Positions 1 through 7,063 of a stretch of 33,159 nucleotides of DNA are shown here, piece by piece. The stretch's first letter is position 1; each line of letters starts with the position of its first letter. The DNA is taken from positions 1-33,159 of the forward strand of contig DCHO01000055.1 in assembly GCA_002315655.1 (NCBI GenBank), given 5' to 3'. The notes beneath the pieces were generated by a model, which ran no database searches, was not told where the DNA came from, and saw only the letters and a program-made list of their open reading frames with translations. A program made the translations under genes and the position numbers. This DNA is from Christensenella sp. UBA1750 (GTDB lineage Bacteria > Bacillota > Clostridia > Christensenellales > UBA1750).

Positions 1-6
1 CATCAA

Positions 7-38
7 AAAGCCGTGATTGTTCGACAAATCACGGCTTT
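7..38. terminator. Bidirectional rho-independent terminator
   Basis: A perfect 12-bp stem (AAAGCCGTGATT paired with AATCACGGCTTT) surrounds a short loop. A T-run follows on the plus strand (38-45) and a T-run also lies on the minus-strand side (2-10). It sits 60 bp beyond the stop of the leftward PfkB kinase and would also end any rightward gene entering from outside the window. Confidence 0.85.
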
Positions 39-100
39 CTTTTTTATAATGATGCCATATTTGATGACATATTGCATAGTTGCTTCTATTGATCTGTATT

Positions 101-991
101 CTATTTCAGCATTTCTTCCACTTCGGTAAGGGTCGGCGGATGCAACGGCAGCGGATAGCGGGAGATGGCCACGGCAGAGCAGGCGGAGGCAAAACGGACA
201 ATCTCATCATCGGAAAAACCGTGTAAAAGGCCGTAAATGCAGCCCGCCTTGAAGGTATCGCCCGCGCCCAGTGTGCTCTTGACCTCCACGGTAAAGGGCT
301 TCATGCGCTTCATTTCCTGTCCCTTGCGCCCGTAGAGCATATCATTGTGCCCCGTTGTCATAATGACAAGGCCACCGGCGGTGTCCTGCAAAAGCTTGAA
401 GGCTTCTTCCTTGGGCACGTCTTTGTAGTGTTCGCCCAGGCACTCCTTGGAGACCACATTGATGGCGGCATTCTTGTGCAGGGGATTGGTGTGGTCGCAG
501 TCGATGGTAACATAAGGCTTGCCCAATTTGACCATGAGCTCCATCGCTTCATCCGTCTCTTTGAGGAAGAATGGATCCAGCGCGGCAACCTTGCATTTGG
601 CGATGTCCTCCGCCTTTGGTGCGTTCCAGCGGGTCTCGCCGCTCTGATAGAGGGTCTGGAAGACGCCCATGGGCGAGCGCACCAGCCCGGCAACCACGAC
701 ATAATCCATAAGCCCCGCATAATCGGAATCGAAATACAGGGAAGACAGATCGACAGACTTGTCCGCATAGAAGGCTTTGAGCATCGGCGCAACCTCGTAG
801 CCGATGTGCGTGCCGTCCATCTTGACGGAAACGCCCAAAGACGCCAGCACCGTCGCGGCGGAGCCGGTCTCACCTCCGGGCAGGAAGTATTTCGCTTTGA
901 GCTCGGAATATTCGTCCGGCTCTAAGAAACCGTCCCGCAGATAGAAAGAATGTGTGCCTAAAATCTGACCGTGCATATACACATCATACAT
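101..991 (-). CDS. PfkB-family carbohydrate kinase (ribokinase-like)
   Basis: A 296-residue cytoplasmic kinase that should transfer phosphate from ATP to a sugar or nucleoside hydroxyl. The C-terminal half carries the PfkB signature STLGAGDTFKAG, whose GAGD supplies the catalytic Asp and anion hole; an N-terminal LPGGETGSAA segment matches the sugar-side glycine motif. Length is normal for the family. The ATG at 991 follows an AAGGAGGG ribosome binding site and a good promoter (1018-1046). The gene ends in TAG. It is divergent from a nucleoside hydrolase, and nucleoside hydrolysis releases ribose, so ribose or a nucleoside is a reasonable but unproven substrate. The PfkB family covers many sugars and sequence alone does not settle which. 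Confidence 0.85.
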   Translation of the reverse strand: MYDVYMHGQILGTHSFYLRDGFLEPDEYSELKAKYFLPGGETGSAATVLASLGVSVKMDGTHIGYEVAPMLKAFYADKSVDLSSLYFDSDYAGLMDYVVVAGLVRSPMGVFQTLYQSGETRWNAPKAEDIAKCKVAALDPFFLKETDEAMELMVKLGKPYVTIDCDHTNPLHKNAAINVVSKECLGEHYKDVPKEEAFKLLQDTAGGLVIMTTGHNDMLYGRKGQEMKRMKPFTVEVKSTLGAGDTFKAGCIYGLLHGFSDDEIVRFASACSAVAISRYPLPLHPPTLTEVEEMLK

Positions 992-1017
992 ATTGAAGCC
1001 CTCCTTATTTTTGATTT

Positions 1018-1046
1018 AGCATAGCACATACAAGGATTTTTGTAAA
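1018..1046 (-). promoter_or_regulatory. Sigma-A-type promoter for the PfkB kinase
   Basis: On the minus strand a -35 box TTTACA (1041-1046) is separated by 17 nt from a -10 box TATGCT (1018-1023). It lies 27 bp upstream of the kinase start codon. Confidence 0.7.
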
Positions 1047-1066
1047 CAGAAGATTAAGCCTTTTGC

Positions 1067-1096
1067 TTGCGAATTGCATTCATTTTGTGCTATCAT
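1067..1096 (+). promoter_or_regulatory. Probable promoter for the nucleoside hydrolase
   Basis: A -35-like TTGCGA (1067-1072), an 18-nt spacer and TATCAT (1091-1096) lie 30 bp before the ATG. Each hexamer is an imperfect consensus match. Confidence 0.5.
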
Positions 1097-1125
1097 GAAG
1101 AAAAAGTCGAAAGAAGGCATTTTCC

Positions 1126-2058
1126 ATGAGTATGAATCCCGATGAAATGATTGCAAAAATCAATCGTCTGCGCCGCCCGACAGGCAAAATAGACGTTGTG
1201 ATGGATACGGACACCTACAACGAGGCTGACGACCAGTTCGCACTTTCCTATCTGTTGCTCTCCGGCGACAGGCTGAACACAATCAGCATCCTCGCCGCCC
1301 CCTTCCTCAACGACAAGTCCGTCTCCCCCGCCGACGGCATGGAAAAGAGCTACTTGGAGATTTACAAGTTGCTGGGGCTTTTGCATCGGGAGGAAATGGG
1401 AAAGGTCACTTACCGCGGTTCTGACAGATTCCTGCCGGACGAGAAGACCCCGGTGCTATCCGAGGCCGCCGAACGCCTGATTGAGATTTCCAAGGCGTAT
1501 TCTTCCGAAAACCCGCTCTATATCGCCGCCACCGGAGCCATCACGAACATTGCCTCCGCTCTGCTCCTTGACCCCACCCTTTCCGAGCGCATCTGCATCG
1601 TTTGGCTGGGCGGTCACTCGCTGGATGTGGGACATACAAAGGAGTTCAACATGATGCAGGATGTTGCGGCTGCGCGGGTGGTTTTCCGCAGCGGTGCGCC
1701 CATCGTGCTGATGCCGGCGCAGGGTATCGTTTCCCACATGATTACAACAAAATACGAGCTTGAGCATTTTCTCAAAGGTAAGAGCCCGCTATGCGACTAT
1801 CTGCTCAAAAACACCATTGACTATTCCGAAGCCCGCACTGACCAACTTGCCTGGTCAAAGGTCATCTGGGACATTGCCGCCATCGGGTATCTGCTCGATG
1901 AGGACTGCTGCTCCGACCGCATTCAGCCTGCGCCGATTCCCGAATATGACGACCGTTTCGGACAGAGTAACGAGCACTTCCCCATTCGCTACGTTTACGC
2001 CATCAACCGTGACCGCATTTACTCCGACCTATTCCGTAAACTCGGCTCATTCCGATAA
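1126..2058 (+). CDS. Nucleoside hydrolase (IUNH family)
   Basis: A 310-residue protein of the inosine-uridine-preferring nucleoside hydrolase family, which cleaves the N-glycosidic bond of nucleosides to base and ribose using a calcium ion held by an N-terminal Asp cluster. The cluster is visible at residues 27-36 (DTDTYNEADD) followed by QFAL. It is the longer variant of the usual DTDPGxDD motif, so substrate range may differ from classical purine or pyrimidine hydrolases. No signal peptide is seen, so it should be cytoplasmic. The ATG at 1126 has an AGAAGG site upstream; a second in-frame ATG at 1132 is also possible. It is transcribed away from a PfkB kinase, suggesting nucleoside salvage, and ends at a strong stem-loop. 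Confidence 0.85.
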   Translation: MSMNPDEMIAKINRLRRPTGKIDVVMDTDTYNEADDQFALSYLLLSGDRLNTISILAAPFLNDKSVSPADGMEKSYLEIYKLLGLLHREEMGKVTYRGSDRFLPDEKTPVLSEAAERLIEISKAYSSENPLYIAATGAITNIASALLLDPTLSERICIVWLGGHSLDVGHTKEFNMMQDVAAARVVFRSGAPIVLMPAQGIVSHMITTKYELEHFLKGKSPLCDYLLKNTIDYSEARTDQLAWSKVIWDIAAIGYLLDEDCCSDRIQPAPIPEYDDRFGQSNEHFPIRYVYAINRDRIYSDLFRKLGSFR

Positions 2059-2068
2059 AAGCATACCA

Positions 2069-2103
2069 AAGCCCTCCTACCGCACGAAGCAGTAGGAGGG
2101 CTT
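2069..2103. terminator. Stem-loop terminator between convergent genes
   Basis: A 12-bp perfect stem (AAGCCCTCCTAC with GTAGGAGGGCTT) encloses an 11-nt loop. It lies 10 bp after the nucleoside hydrolase stop and 11 bp beyond the last gene of the leftward membrane-protein operon. The T-tracts are weak on both sides, but the position suits shared termination. Confidence 0.7.
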
Positions 2104-2114
2104 ATTATCAGGAT

Positions 2115-2639
2115 TCAGTGAGAACCGCGGGATTTCTTGTCCGCATACTTGGCGCATACCATAAAAAGCGTGGTCACGGCCAGCAGCAGATGAACGCCGA
2201 TCATCAGCAAGACATTGGCAGAGCTGTTCAGGCTGGAAAGCAGGTCTATCAACGTGGCAGCAATGACGACGAAGGTCAGCAGGGTGGATTTTTTCTGTCC
2301 GTAATCCTTGGCAACCGACAGAACCGTCAAACAGCCGAACGCAATGGCCAACGAAAGAACCGAAGAAATGAGCATATCTTCATGCAGAATCATTGGCAGA
2401 ACTTCCACCAGTGCGAACATATTGACAAACCAGCGGAAATATGTAGAGCCTTCGCCCTTCTTGCAACCCGCCAGAATGTAGTAGATGGCGAAAGCGGCAG
2501 TCACGGCCAGTCCGATGGCTTCGGCAACATTGATGGAATTTGCGCTGTTCATGGCGATACAGTACACGCAAACGCCCATACCAACGAGCAGGAGGACGGC
2601 AAAGACAACGGACAACGCTTTGATCGCTTTATTTTGCAT
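2115..2639 (-). CDS. Small integral membrane protein, tandem paralog 1 (operon gene 5)
   Basis: A 174-residue protein of unknown function, last gene in an operon of five homologous membrane proteins. About five or six hydrophobic segments can be drawn (roughly residues 7-28, 41-58, 70-88, 92-110, 119-137 and 145-162). Three conserved polar segments are shared with its paralogs: AGCKKGEGSTYFRWFVN after the second segment, AKDYGQKKST in a cytoplasmic-looking loop, and a basic tail AKYADKKSRGS. The start at 2639 (MQNK) follows a usable AGGAG-type site 25 bp after the upstream paralog's stop. Unlike the others the tail ends in His rather than Lys. I do not recognise a named family. Confidence 0.8.
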   Translation of the reverse strand: MQNKAIKALSVVFAVLLLVGMGVCVYCIAMNSANSINVAEAIGLAVTAAFAIYYILAGCKKGEGSTYFRWFVNMFALVEVLPMILHEDMLISSVLSLAIAFGCLTVLSVAKDYGQKKSTLLTFVVIAATLIDLLSSLNSSANVLLMIGVHLLLAVTTLFMVCAKYADKKSRGSH

Positions 2640-2664
2640 AGTGGTTCAGCTCCTTACAGTGTAC

Positions 2665-3195
2665 TTACTTGGAACCGCGTGCCTTCTTGTCAGCATACTT
2701 GGCGCAGACCATGAACAGTGTGGTCACAGCCAGCAGGAGGCCGATAGCCTTGCGGATCACGACGAAGGAGGAAACTTCCACCGTGGTGGGGAGCAGCAGC
2801 TGGATCACCATGGCAGCGACAATGATTACGGCAAGCAGCGTGGATTTTTTCTGACCGTAATCCTTGGCGACAGAGAGCACCGTCAGGCAGCCAAAGACAA
2901 TGGCAATCATGAGAACAGAGCCGATGGACATGAATCTGTTGTTGAACAGAACCAGAAGATCGGAAAGCGCAAAAATATTGACAAACCACTTAAAATAGGT
3001 GGAGCCTTCGCCTTTCTTGCAGCCGGCCAGCACATAGTAAACGCCAAAGGCACACACGATGGCGGAGGCAATGGGGATGATCGCACCGGCAAATCCGTTC
3101 TCATTCATGGCAATGTCATACACACACACGCCCATACCGATGAGCAGCAGAAGCGCAAAGACAACGGACAGCACTTTGATTGCTTTGTTTTGCAT
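2665..3195 (-). CDS. Small integral membrane protein, tandem paralog 2 (operon gene 4)
   Basis: A 176-residue paralog of its neighbours. The start is placed at the MQNK methionine (3195), not at an upstream alternative, because AGGAG lies 8 nt before it and all adjacent copies begin MQNK. It has the same plan: hydrophobic N-terminal helix, AGCKKGEGSTYFKWFVN loop, FGCLTVLSVAKDYGQKKST loop and basic AKYADKKARGSK tail. By eye it is most similar to paralog 4, sharing NENGF, CAFGVYYVLAG and IRKxIGLLLAVTT. That suggests the two arose from a recent duplication or undergo gene conversion. Only 19 nt separate it from the upstream paralog's stop. Function unknown. Confidence 0.8.
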   Translation of the reverse strand: MQNKAIKVLSVVFALLLLIGMGVCVYDIAMNENGFAGAIIPIASAIVCAFGVYYVLAGCKKGEGSTYFKWFVNIFALSDLLVLFNNRFMSIGSVLMIAIVFGCLTVLSVAKDYGQKKSTLLAVIIVAAMVIQLLLPTTVEVSSFVVIRKAIGLLLAVTTLFMVCAKYADKKARGSK

Positions 3196-3214
3196 AAATT
3201 TATCTCCTAATCTG

Positions 3215-3745
3215 TTATTTGGAGCCGCGGGACTTCTTATCGGCATACTTGGCACCGATCATCACAAGGGTAGTGATGCCGAGAACCAGCTGCACACCTA
3301 CGCGAATCAGAATGTAAGTATCCAATCCCTCTGAACAGCATAAAATCATGCGAATGACCATCACAGCAAGAATGATAACAGCAAGAAGAGTGGACTTCTT
3401 TTGTCCCAGGTTAAGAGCGCAGGAAAGCACGGTCAATGCGCCGAAGCCAATGGCGACCAGCAGCACATGGACAATGTGCATTTCACTGTGATTGATCAGC
3501 GCAAGGAAAATTGCCAATGCAAACATATTCACAAACCACTTGAAGTAAGTGGAGCCCTCGCCCTTTTTGCAACCCGCCAGGACATAATATACGCCAAAGG
3601 CGCTGGTCACAGCAAGAAGAATGGGCTGCAGGCAGTTTGTAAAACCGTTTTCGTTCATGGCGGTGTCATAGACGCACACGCCCATGCCGACAAGCAGAAG
3701 CAAGGCACAGATGATGGAAAGTACTTTGATGAGTTTGTTTTGCAT
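3215..3745 (-). CDS. Small integral membrane protein, tandem paralog 3 (operon gene 3)
   Basis: A 176-residue paralog beginning MQNKLIK after a GGGAG site (3745), 18 nt beyond the preceding paralog. It keeps the AGCKKGEGSTYFKWFVN loop and KYADKKSRGSK tail but is the most altered of the MQNK group in the second conserved loop: SCALNLGQKKST replaces SVAKDYGQKKST, and FGALTVL replaces FGCLTVL. Several cysteines (CCSEG, near residue 138) are private to this copy. Five or six transmembrane segments are likely. Function unknown; divergence in the loops hints at specialisation rather than simple dosage. Confidence 0.8.
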   Translation of the reverse strand: MQNKLIKVLSIICALLLLVGMGVCVYDTAMNENGFTNCLQPILLAVTSAFGVYYVLAGCKKGEGSTYFKWFVNMFALAIFLALINHSEMHIVHVLLVAIGFGALTVLSCALNLGQKKSTLLAVIILAVMVIRMILCCSEGLDTYILIRVGVQLVLGITTLVMIGAKYADKKSRGSK

Positions 3746-3763
3746 AATATTTCTCCCTGTAAT

Positions 3764-4294
3764 TTACTTGGAGCCGCGTGACTTCTTATCGGCGTACTTG
3801 GCGCAGACCATGAAGAAGGTGGTCACAGCAAGCAGAAGACCGATGATCTTGCGAATCAGCACAAATGCGGGGGCATCTGCGGCGACAGGCAAGAGAAGCT
3901 GAATCAGCATTGTCACAACGATGACAGCGGCAAGCAGGGTGGATTTCTTCTGCCCGTAATCCTTGGCAACAGACAGCACGGTCAGGCAGCCGAAGGGAAT
4001 GACGGTCAGAAGAACAGCGGCAATGGTCATGTTGCTGTGGGTGATCAGAACCAGCACCTTGGTCAGAGCGAACATATTGACAAACCACTTAAAGTAAGCG
4101 GAGCCTTCGCCCTTTTTGCAGCCGGCCAGCACATAATACACGCCAAAGGCGCATACCACTGCGGAAAATATCGGTTGAATCGCTCCCAAGAACCCATTTT
4201 CGTTCATGGCAATGTCGTACACGCACATACCCATGCCCACAAGCAGGAGAACGGCAAAGACGACCGAGAGAACTCTGATGGCTTTGTTTTGCAT
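3764..4294 (-). CDS. Small integral membrane protein, tandem paralog 4 (operon gene 2)
   Basis: A 176-residue paralog. The start is set at the MQNK methionine (4294), preceded by GGAGG at 8 nt; a longer reading from an in-frame TTG would place the ribosome binding site inside the gene. The conserved AGCKKGEGSAYFKWFVN, AKDYGQKKST and AKYADKKSRGSK segments are present, with Ala replacing Thr in the first. It is separated from the first gene of the operon by 64 nt carrying a stem-loop (4318-4343), whereas the later genes are spaced by only 18-25 nt. Function unknown. Confidence 0.8.
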   Translation of the reverse strand: MQNKAIRVLSVVFAVLLLVGMGMCVYDIAMNENGFLGAIQPIFSAVVCAFGVYYVLAGCKKGEGSAYFKWFVNMFALTKVLVLITHSNMTIAAVLLTVIPFGCLTVLSVAKDYGQKKSTLLAAVIVVTMLIQLLLPVAADAPAFVLIRKIIGLLLAVTTFFMVCAKYADKKSRGSK

Positions 4295-4317
4295 GGATGA
4301 ATCCTCCAAATTACAGA

Positions 4318-4343
4318 TTGAGGACGACCATAGCCGCCCTCAA
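4318..4343 (-). other. Intercistronic stem-loop in membrane-protein operon
   Basis: On the minus-strand transcript TTGAGGGCGGC pairs with GTCGTCCTCAA across a TATG tetraloop, giving 11 base pairs including two G-U pairs. No U-tract follows, so full termination is not expected. It could be an RNA-processing or mRNA-stability element that sets the first gene apart from the other four. Confidence 0.6.
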
Positions 4344-4358
4344 TTCTATGTCAGTTGC

Positions 4359-4901
4359 TTACTTGGAGCCGCGGGACTTCTTATCGGCATACTTAGCGCA
4401 GACCATGAGCAGAGAGGTGAGGCCGAGCAGGGTCAGAGAAGCGATCTTGATCCAAGCGGAGCCGATGGTTCCGGCAGCGGTAGCGGTGATGAACTGAGCC
4501 ACAGCGCAGACGGAAACGATGCCGGCCAGCAGAGAGGACTTGCCCTGGCCTAAGTCCTTAGCAGTGGAAAGCACGGTCAGGCAGCCGAAGGACAGCGTGA
4601 TGAGCATGACGGTCACAACGGTCATGTTGGCGTGCTGCAGAAGAACGATGAGCTGCACCAGCGCGAAAACGTTCATGAACCACTTGAAGTAAGTAGAGCC
4701 CTCGCCCTTCTTACAGCCGGCCAGAACGTAGTAGATGGCAAACACGGCGGTCACGACCAGAGAGATGGTGACGATGTAGTCGTAGGGAGTGAAGGAACCC
4801 TTGTTGACGCCGGCGTACACAGCCAGCAGGTTGGCGAAGATGGCAGCCAGCAGAAGCACGGAAGCCAGGATGTTGAGCGCAGTGATAACTTTCTTAGACA
4901 T
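4359..4901 (-). CDS. Small integral membrane protein, tandem paralog 5 (operon gene 1)
   Basis: A 180-residue member of the five-copy array and the promoter-proximal gene. The start at 4901 (MSKK) is chosen because AAAGGAG lies just upstream and the promoter (4935-4964) would fall inside any longer reading. It is the most diverged copy: the N-terminus is MSKKVITALN rather than MQNK, and the loop between helices 1 and 2 is longer. It keeps AGCKKGEGSTYFKWFMN, FGCLTVLSTAKDLGQGKSS and the identical AKYADKKSRGSK tail. Codon choice looks strongly biased towards GC-ending, likely preferred codons, compatible with high expression. About five or six transmembrane helices. Function unknown. Confidence 0.8.
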   Translation of the reverse strand: MSKKVITALNILASVLLLAAIFANLLAVYAGVNKGSFTPYDYIVTISLVVTAVFAIYYVLAGCKKGEGSTYFKWFMNVFALVQLIVLLQHANMTVVTVMLITLSFGCLTVLSTAKDLGQGKSSLLAGIVSVCAVAQFITATAAGTIGSAWIKIASLTLLGLTSLLMVCAKYADKKSRGSK

Positions 4902-4934
4902 GGTAAAAATCTCCTTTAGGATTTTTGTATTGCT

Positions 4935-4964
4935 ATTATACCATACATAAATGTCATTTCGCAA
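4935..4964 (-). promoter_or_regulatory. Strong promoter of the five-paralog operon
   Basis: On the minus strand TTGCGA (4959-4964), an 18-nt spacer and a perfect TATAAT (4935-4940) lie 34 bp before the first start codon. The TATG just before the -10 resembles an extended -10 element. Confidence 0.8.
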
Positions 4965-5010
4965 CAGATAAGTTTATAAAAATTCATATTTTGCGAAAGA
5001 ATTATTCCAG

Positions 5011-5039
5011 TTGATAAACCTTGCCGGTAATGGTACAAT
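5011..5039 (+). promoter_or_regulatory. Promoter of the M18 aminopeptidase gene
   Basis: TTGATA (5011-5016), a 17-nt spacer and TACAAT (5034-5039) lie 40 bp upstream of the start codon and are divergent from the membrane-operon promoter. Confidence 0.75.
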
Positions 5040-5079
5040 ACATATACATAAAATCTCTATGTAAGGAGTGAATCTGTTT

Positions 5080-6378
5080 ATGCTAAATTCTGTGGAACAG
5101 CTCTTTTCTTTCATAAAAGCCTCCCCCACCGCTTTTCATGCGGTTTCCGCTATTGAAAAGCAGCTCGGCGGCTATAAAAAACTCAATGAAAGCGAAAAAT
5201 GGGCTATTGTTCCGGGTGGAAAATATTATGTTACCAGAAACAATTCCTCTCTCATCGCTTTCACCCTGCCCAAAGAGGAATTCTCCTCCTTCTCCATCAT
5301 TTCCTCCCACACCGACTCCCCCACCTTCAAGCTCAAGGAGAATGCCTGTATCTGCCAGCGCGGCAAATATCTGCAGCTCGATACCGAGCGATACGGGGGT
5401 ATGATCATGGCAACCTGGCTGGATCGTCCGCTTTCCGTGGCCGGGCGTGTGGTGCTTTCCGCCGAAAACGGTGTAGAAACGCGGCTGCTCAACTTTGACC
5501 GCGATATGGTGCTCATTCCCAATGTCGCCATCCACATGAACCGAAATATCAATGACGGTTACAAGTTCAATCCCGCCGTTGACCTGCTGCCGCTCTACAG
5601 TATCGGCAAGGACACCGCTTCCTTCAAGGAAAATCTCGCAAAGGAGCTCTGCGTTGCCCCCGAAACCATCCTTGGCACCGATCTGTATCTCTACAATCGC
5701 GAAGAAGGCACCGTTTGGGGGGCGAATAACGAATTCATTTCCTGCGGACGGCTGGATGATCTGGAATGTGCCTTCTCGTCACTGAAAGCCTTCACCCAAG
5801 CCGCGTCCGGCGGTCATTGCAATGTGATGGCGGTGTTTGACAACGAGGAAGTGGGCAGCGGCACAAAGCAGGGCGCGGATTCCACCTTCCTGTATGATGT
5901 ACTCAAGCGCATCTGCCTGTCTTTGGGCAAGGATGAGCAGGACTATCTGGCCGCTTTATCCTCCTCTTTCATGCTTTCTGCGGACAACGCCCACGCCATG
6001 CACCCCAACCATCCCGAGTTCTCCGATTCCGCCAACTGCGCCTTTATGAATGAGGGCATTGTGGTCAAGTTCAACGCAAATCAGAAGTACACCACCGATG
6101 CCGTGTCCGAAGCGGTTTTCCACGCCATCTGCAAAAAGGCGGGCGTGCCCGTGCAGCACTACGCCAACCGCTCCGATATGCCCGGCGGCTCCACCTTGGG
6201 CAACATTTCCGGCAGCCACGTTTCCGTCAACACGCTGGACATCGGCCTTGCCCAGTTGGCCATGCACTCAGCCTATGAATCTGCCGGTGCGAAGGATCTG
6301 GACTACATGATTGCCGGAATGAAGGCCTTCTACGAAACGGAGATTCAGTCGTCTGCCGATGGCGTTTATTCCTTCTAA
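5080..6378 (+). CDS. M18 family aminopeptidase
   Basis: A 432-residue cytosolic metallo-aminopeptidase of the M18 family (aspartyl aminopeptidase/ApeB-like), which removes N-terminal residues using two metal ions. Family motifs are clear: SSHTDSP (first metal His and Asp), FDNEEVGSGTKQGA (catalytic Glu and metal ligand) and SADNAHAMHPNHPE (metal ligands and tetrahedral assembly loop), with a final GSHVS segment near the C-terminus. Length is typical. The ATG at 5080 is preferred over an upstream in-frame GTG because TAAGGAGTG forms the ribosome binding site 9 nt before it. The gene is monocistronic, with its own promoter and a strong terminator. Substrate specificity, acidic versus broad, cannot be read from the sequence. 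Confidence 0.92.
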   Translation: MLNSVEQLFSFIKASPTAFHAVSAIEKQLGGYKKLNESEKWAIVPGGKYYVTRNNSSLIAFTLPKEEFSSFSIISSHTDSPTFKLKENACICQRGKYLQLDTERYGGMIMATWLDRPLSVAGRVVLSAENGVETRLLNFDRDMVLIPNVAIHMNRNINDGYKFNPAVDLLPLYSIGKDTASFKENLAKELCVAPETILGTDLYLYNREEGTVWGANNEFISCGRLDDLECAFSSLKAFTQAASGGHCNVMAVFDNEEVGSGTKQGADSTFLYDVLKRICLSLGKDEQDYLAALSSSFMLSADNAHAMHPNHPEFSDSANCAFMNEGIVVKFNANQKYTTDAVSEAVFHAICKKAGVPVQHYANRSDMPGGSTLGNISGSHVSVNTLDIGLAQLAMHSAYESAGAKDLDYMIAGMKAFYETEIQSSADGVYSF

Positions 6379-6384
6379 ATAAGC

Positions 6385-6423
6385 AAAAAGCCCACTGTCT
6401 CACACCGAAACAGTGGGCTTTTT
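6385..6423. terminator. Strong bidirectional terminator
   Basis: A 14-bp perfect stem (AAAAAGCCCACTGT with ACAGTGGGCTTTTT) around an 11-nt loop has T-runs on both strands. It ends the rightward aminopeptidase gene and abuts the stop codon of the leftward hypothetical gene at 6424. Confidence 0.92.
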
Positions 6424-6984
6424 CTACCTGTACCCGTTTTCTTTAAGAAACCTTATGATCACGGAATCTTCCCAGACGTGCGCCTCGATATAGCGTTCAG
6501 AGCCAAATCGCCCATCGTCATTGTATTCCTGCGGCAAGCCGTATTTTGCGATCATTTTTTCGATTCCGTCATAATCGTAGGTTCTGCCGCGATATTCCTT
6601 GCCGTCCGCACAGCGCGGGGAAAAAGTTGGCATACTGTCGCCGTAGGTAAAGGACACATACCGCAGATCAAAAGCCGAAACGGGAATTTTCACGAAAGCA
6701 GGATGTTCAAACCATGTGGATAGCCAAGGGCTTGGTTCCAGCACCAGATAATAGGGGGATGTGCGGGCAACAAGCCCTCCCCGCTTCACAAAATCTTCCC
6801 GCACAATGCGCTCACAGTTGCGCCGCTTGCGCAGGTATTCCGGGTCACGGGAAGCGCATAGCGTATTGGGCTTGTTTGCTCTTACGGAGTCCAGAATTTT
6901 CTGCGCTTCGTCATCGTCAAGATCGGTGATGGAGCGGAAAGGCCCCACGCTCTCATCAAAGTAATGAACCAGAGACCGTTCCAG
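6424..6984 (-). CDS. Conserved hypothetical soluble protein, probable CTG start
   Basis: About 186 residues with no signal peptide or membrane segment and no domain I can name. Charged and aromatic stretches such as HYFDESVGPFRSITDL near the N-terminus, YYLVLEPSPWLSTWFEHP in the middle and a final VWEDSVIIRF segment look like a real folded protein. An open frame continues to 7083 but would overlap the divergent promoter at 6997-7024. AAGGGGG lies 6-7 nt before the CTG at 6984, so CTG is the likely start; the first ATG-led alternative is much further upstream. The gene ends in TAG directly at the shared terminator. Function unknown. Confidence 0.65.
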   Translation of the reverse strand: MERSLVHYFDESVGPFRSITDLDDDEAQKILDSVRANKPNTLCASRDPEYLRKRRNCERIVREDFVKRGGLVARTSPYYLVLEPSPWLSTWFEHPAFVKIPVSAFDLRYVSFTYGDSMPTFSPRCADGKEYRGRTYDYDGIEKMIAKYGLPQEYNDDGRFGSERYIEAHVWEDSVIIRFLKENGYR

Positions 6985-6996
6985 AGTATAACCCCC

Positions 6997-7024
6997 TTGC
7001 GAAATACTCGATTTATGATATAAT
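6997..7024 (+). promoter_or_regulatory. Promoter of the RpiB-type isomerase gene
   Basis: TTGCGA (6997-7002), a 16-nt spacer and a perfect TATAAT (7019-7024) lie 39 bp before the ATG. Confidence 0.75.
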
Positions 7025-7063
7025 AAAATCAACCTGAAACACAAGGAAGGAGAAGTTATTTTT

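Noticed and set aside
347..925. 192-codon open frame on the plus strand opposite the PfkB kinase
   Set aside because: It is a shadow of a clear kinase gene, has no ribosome binding site and its translation is low-complexity His/Gly/Val-rich, typical of antisense frames in GC-rich genes.
2115..4901. Array as a phage or conjugative element module
   Set aside because: No integrase, relaxase or phage genes nearby, base composition like the neighbouring chromosome, and housekeeping-type promoters and terminators.
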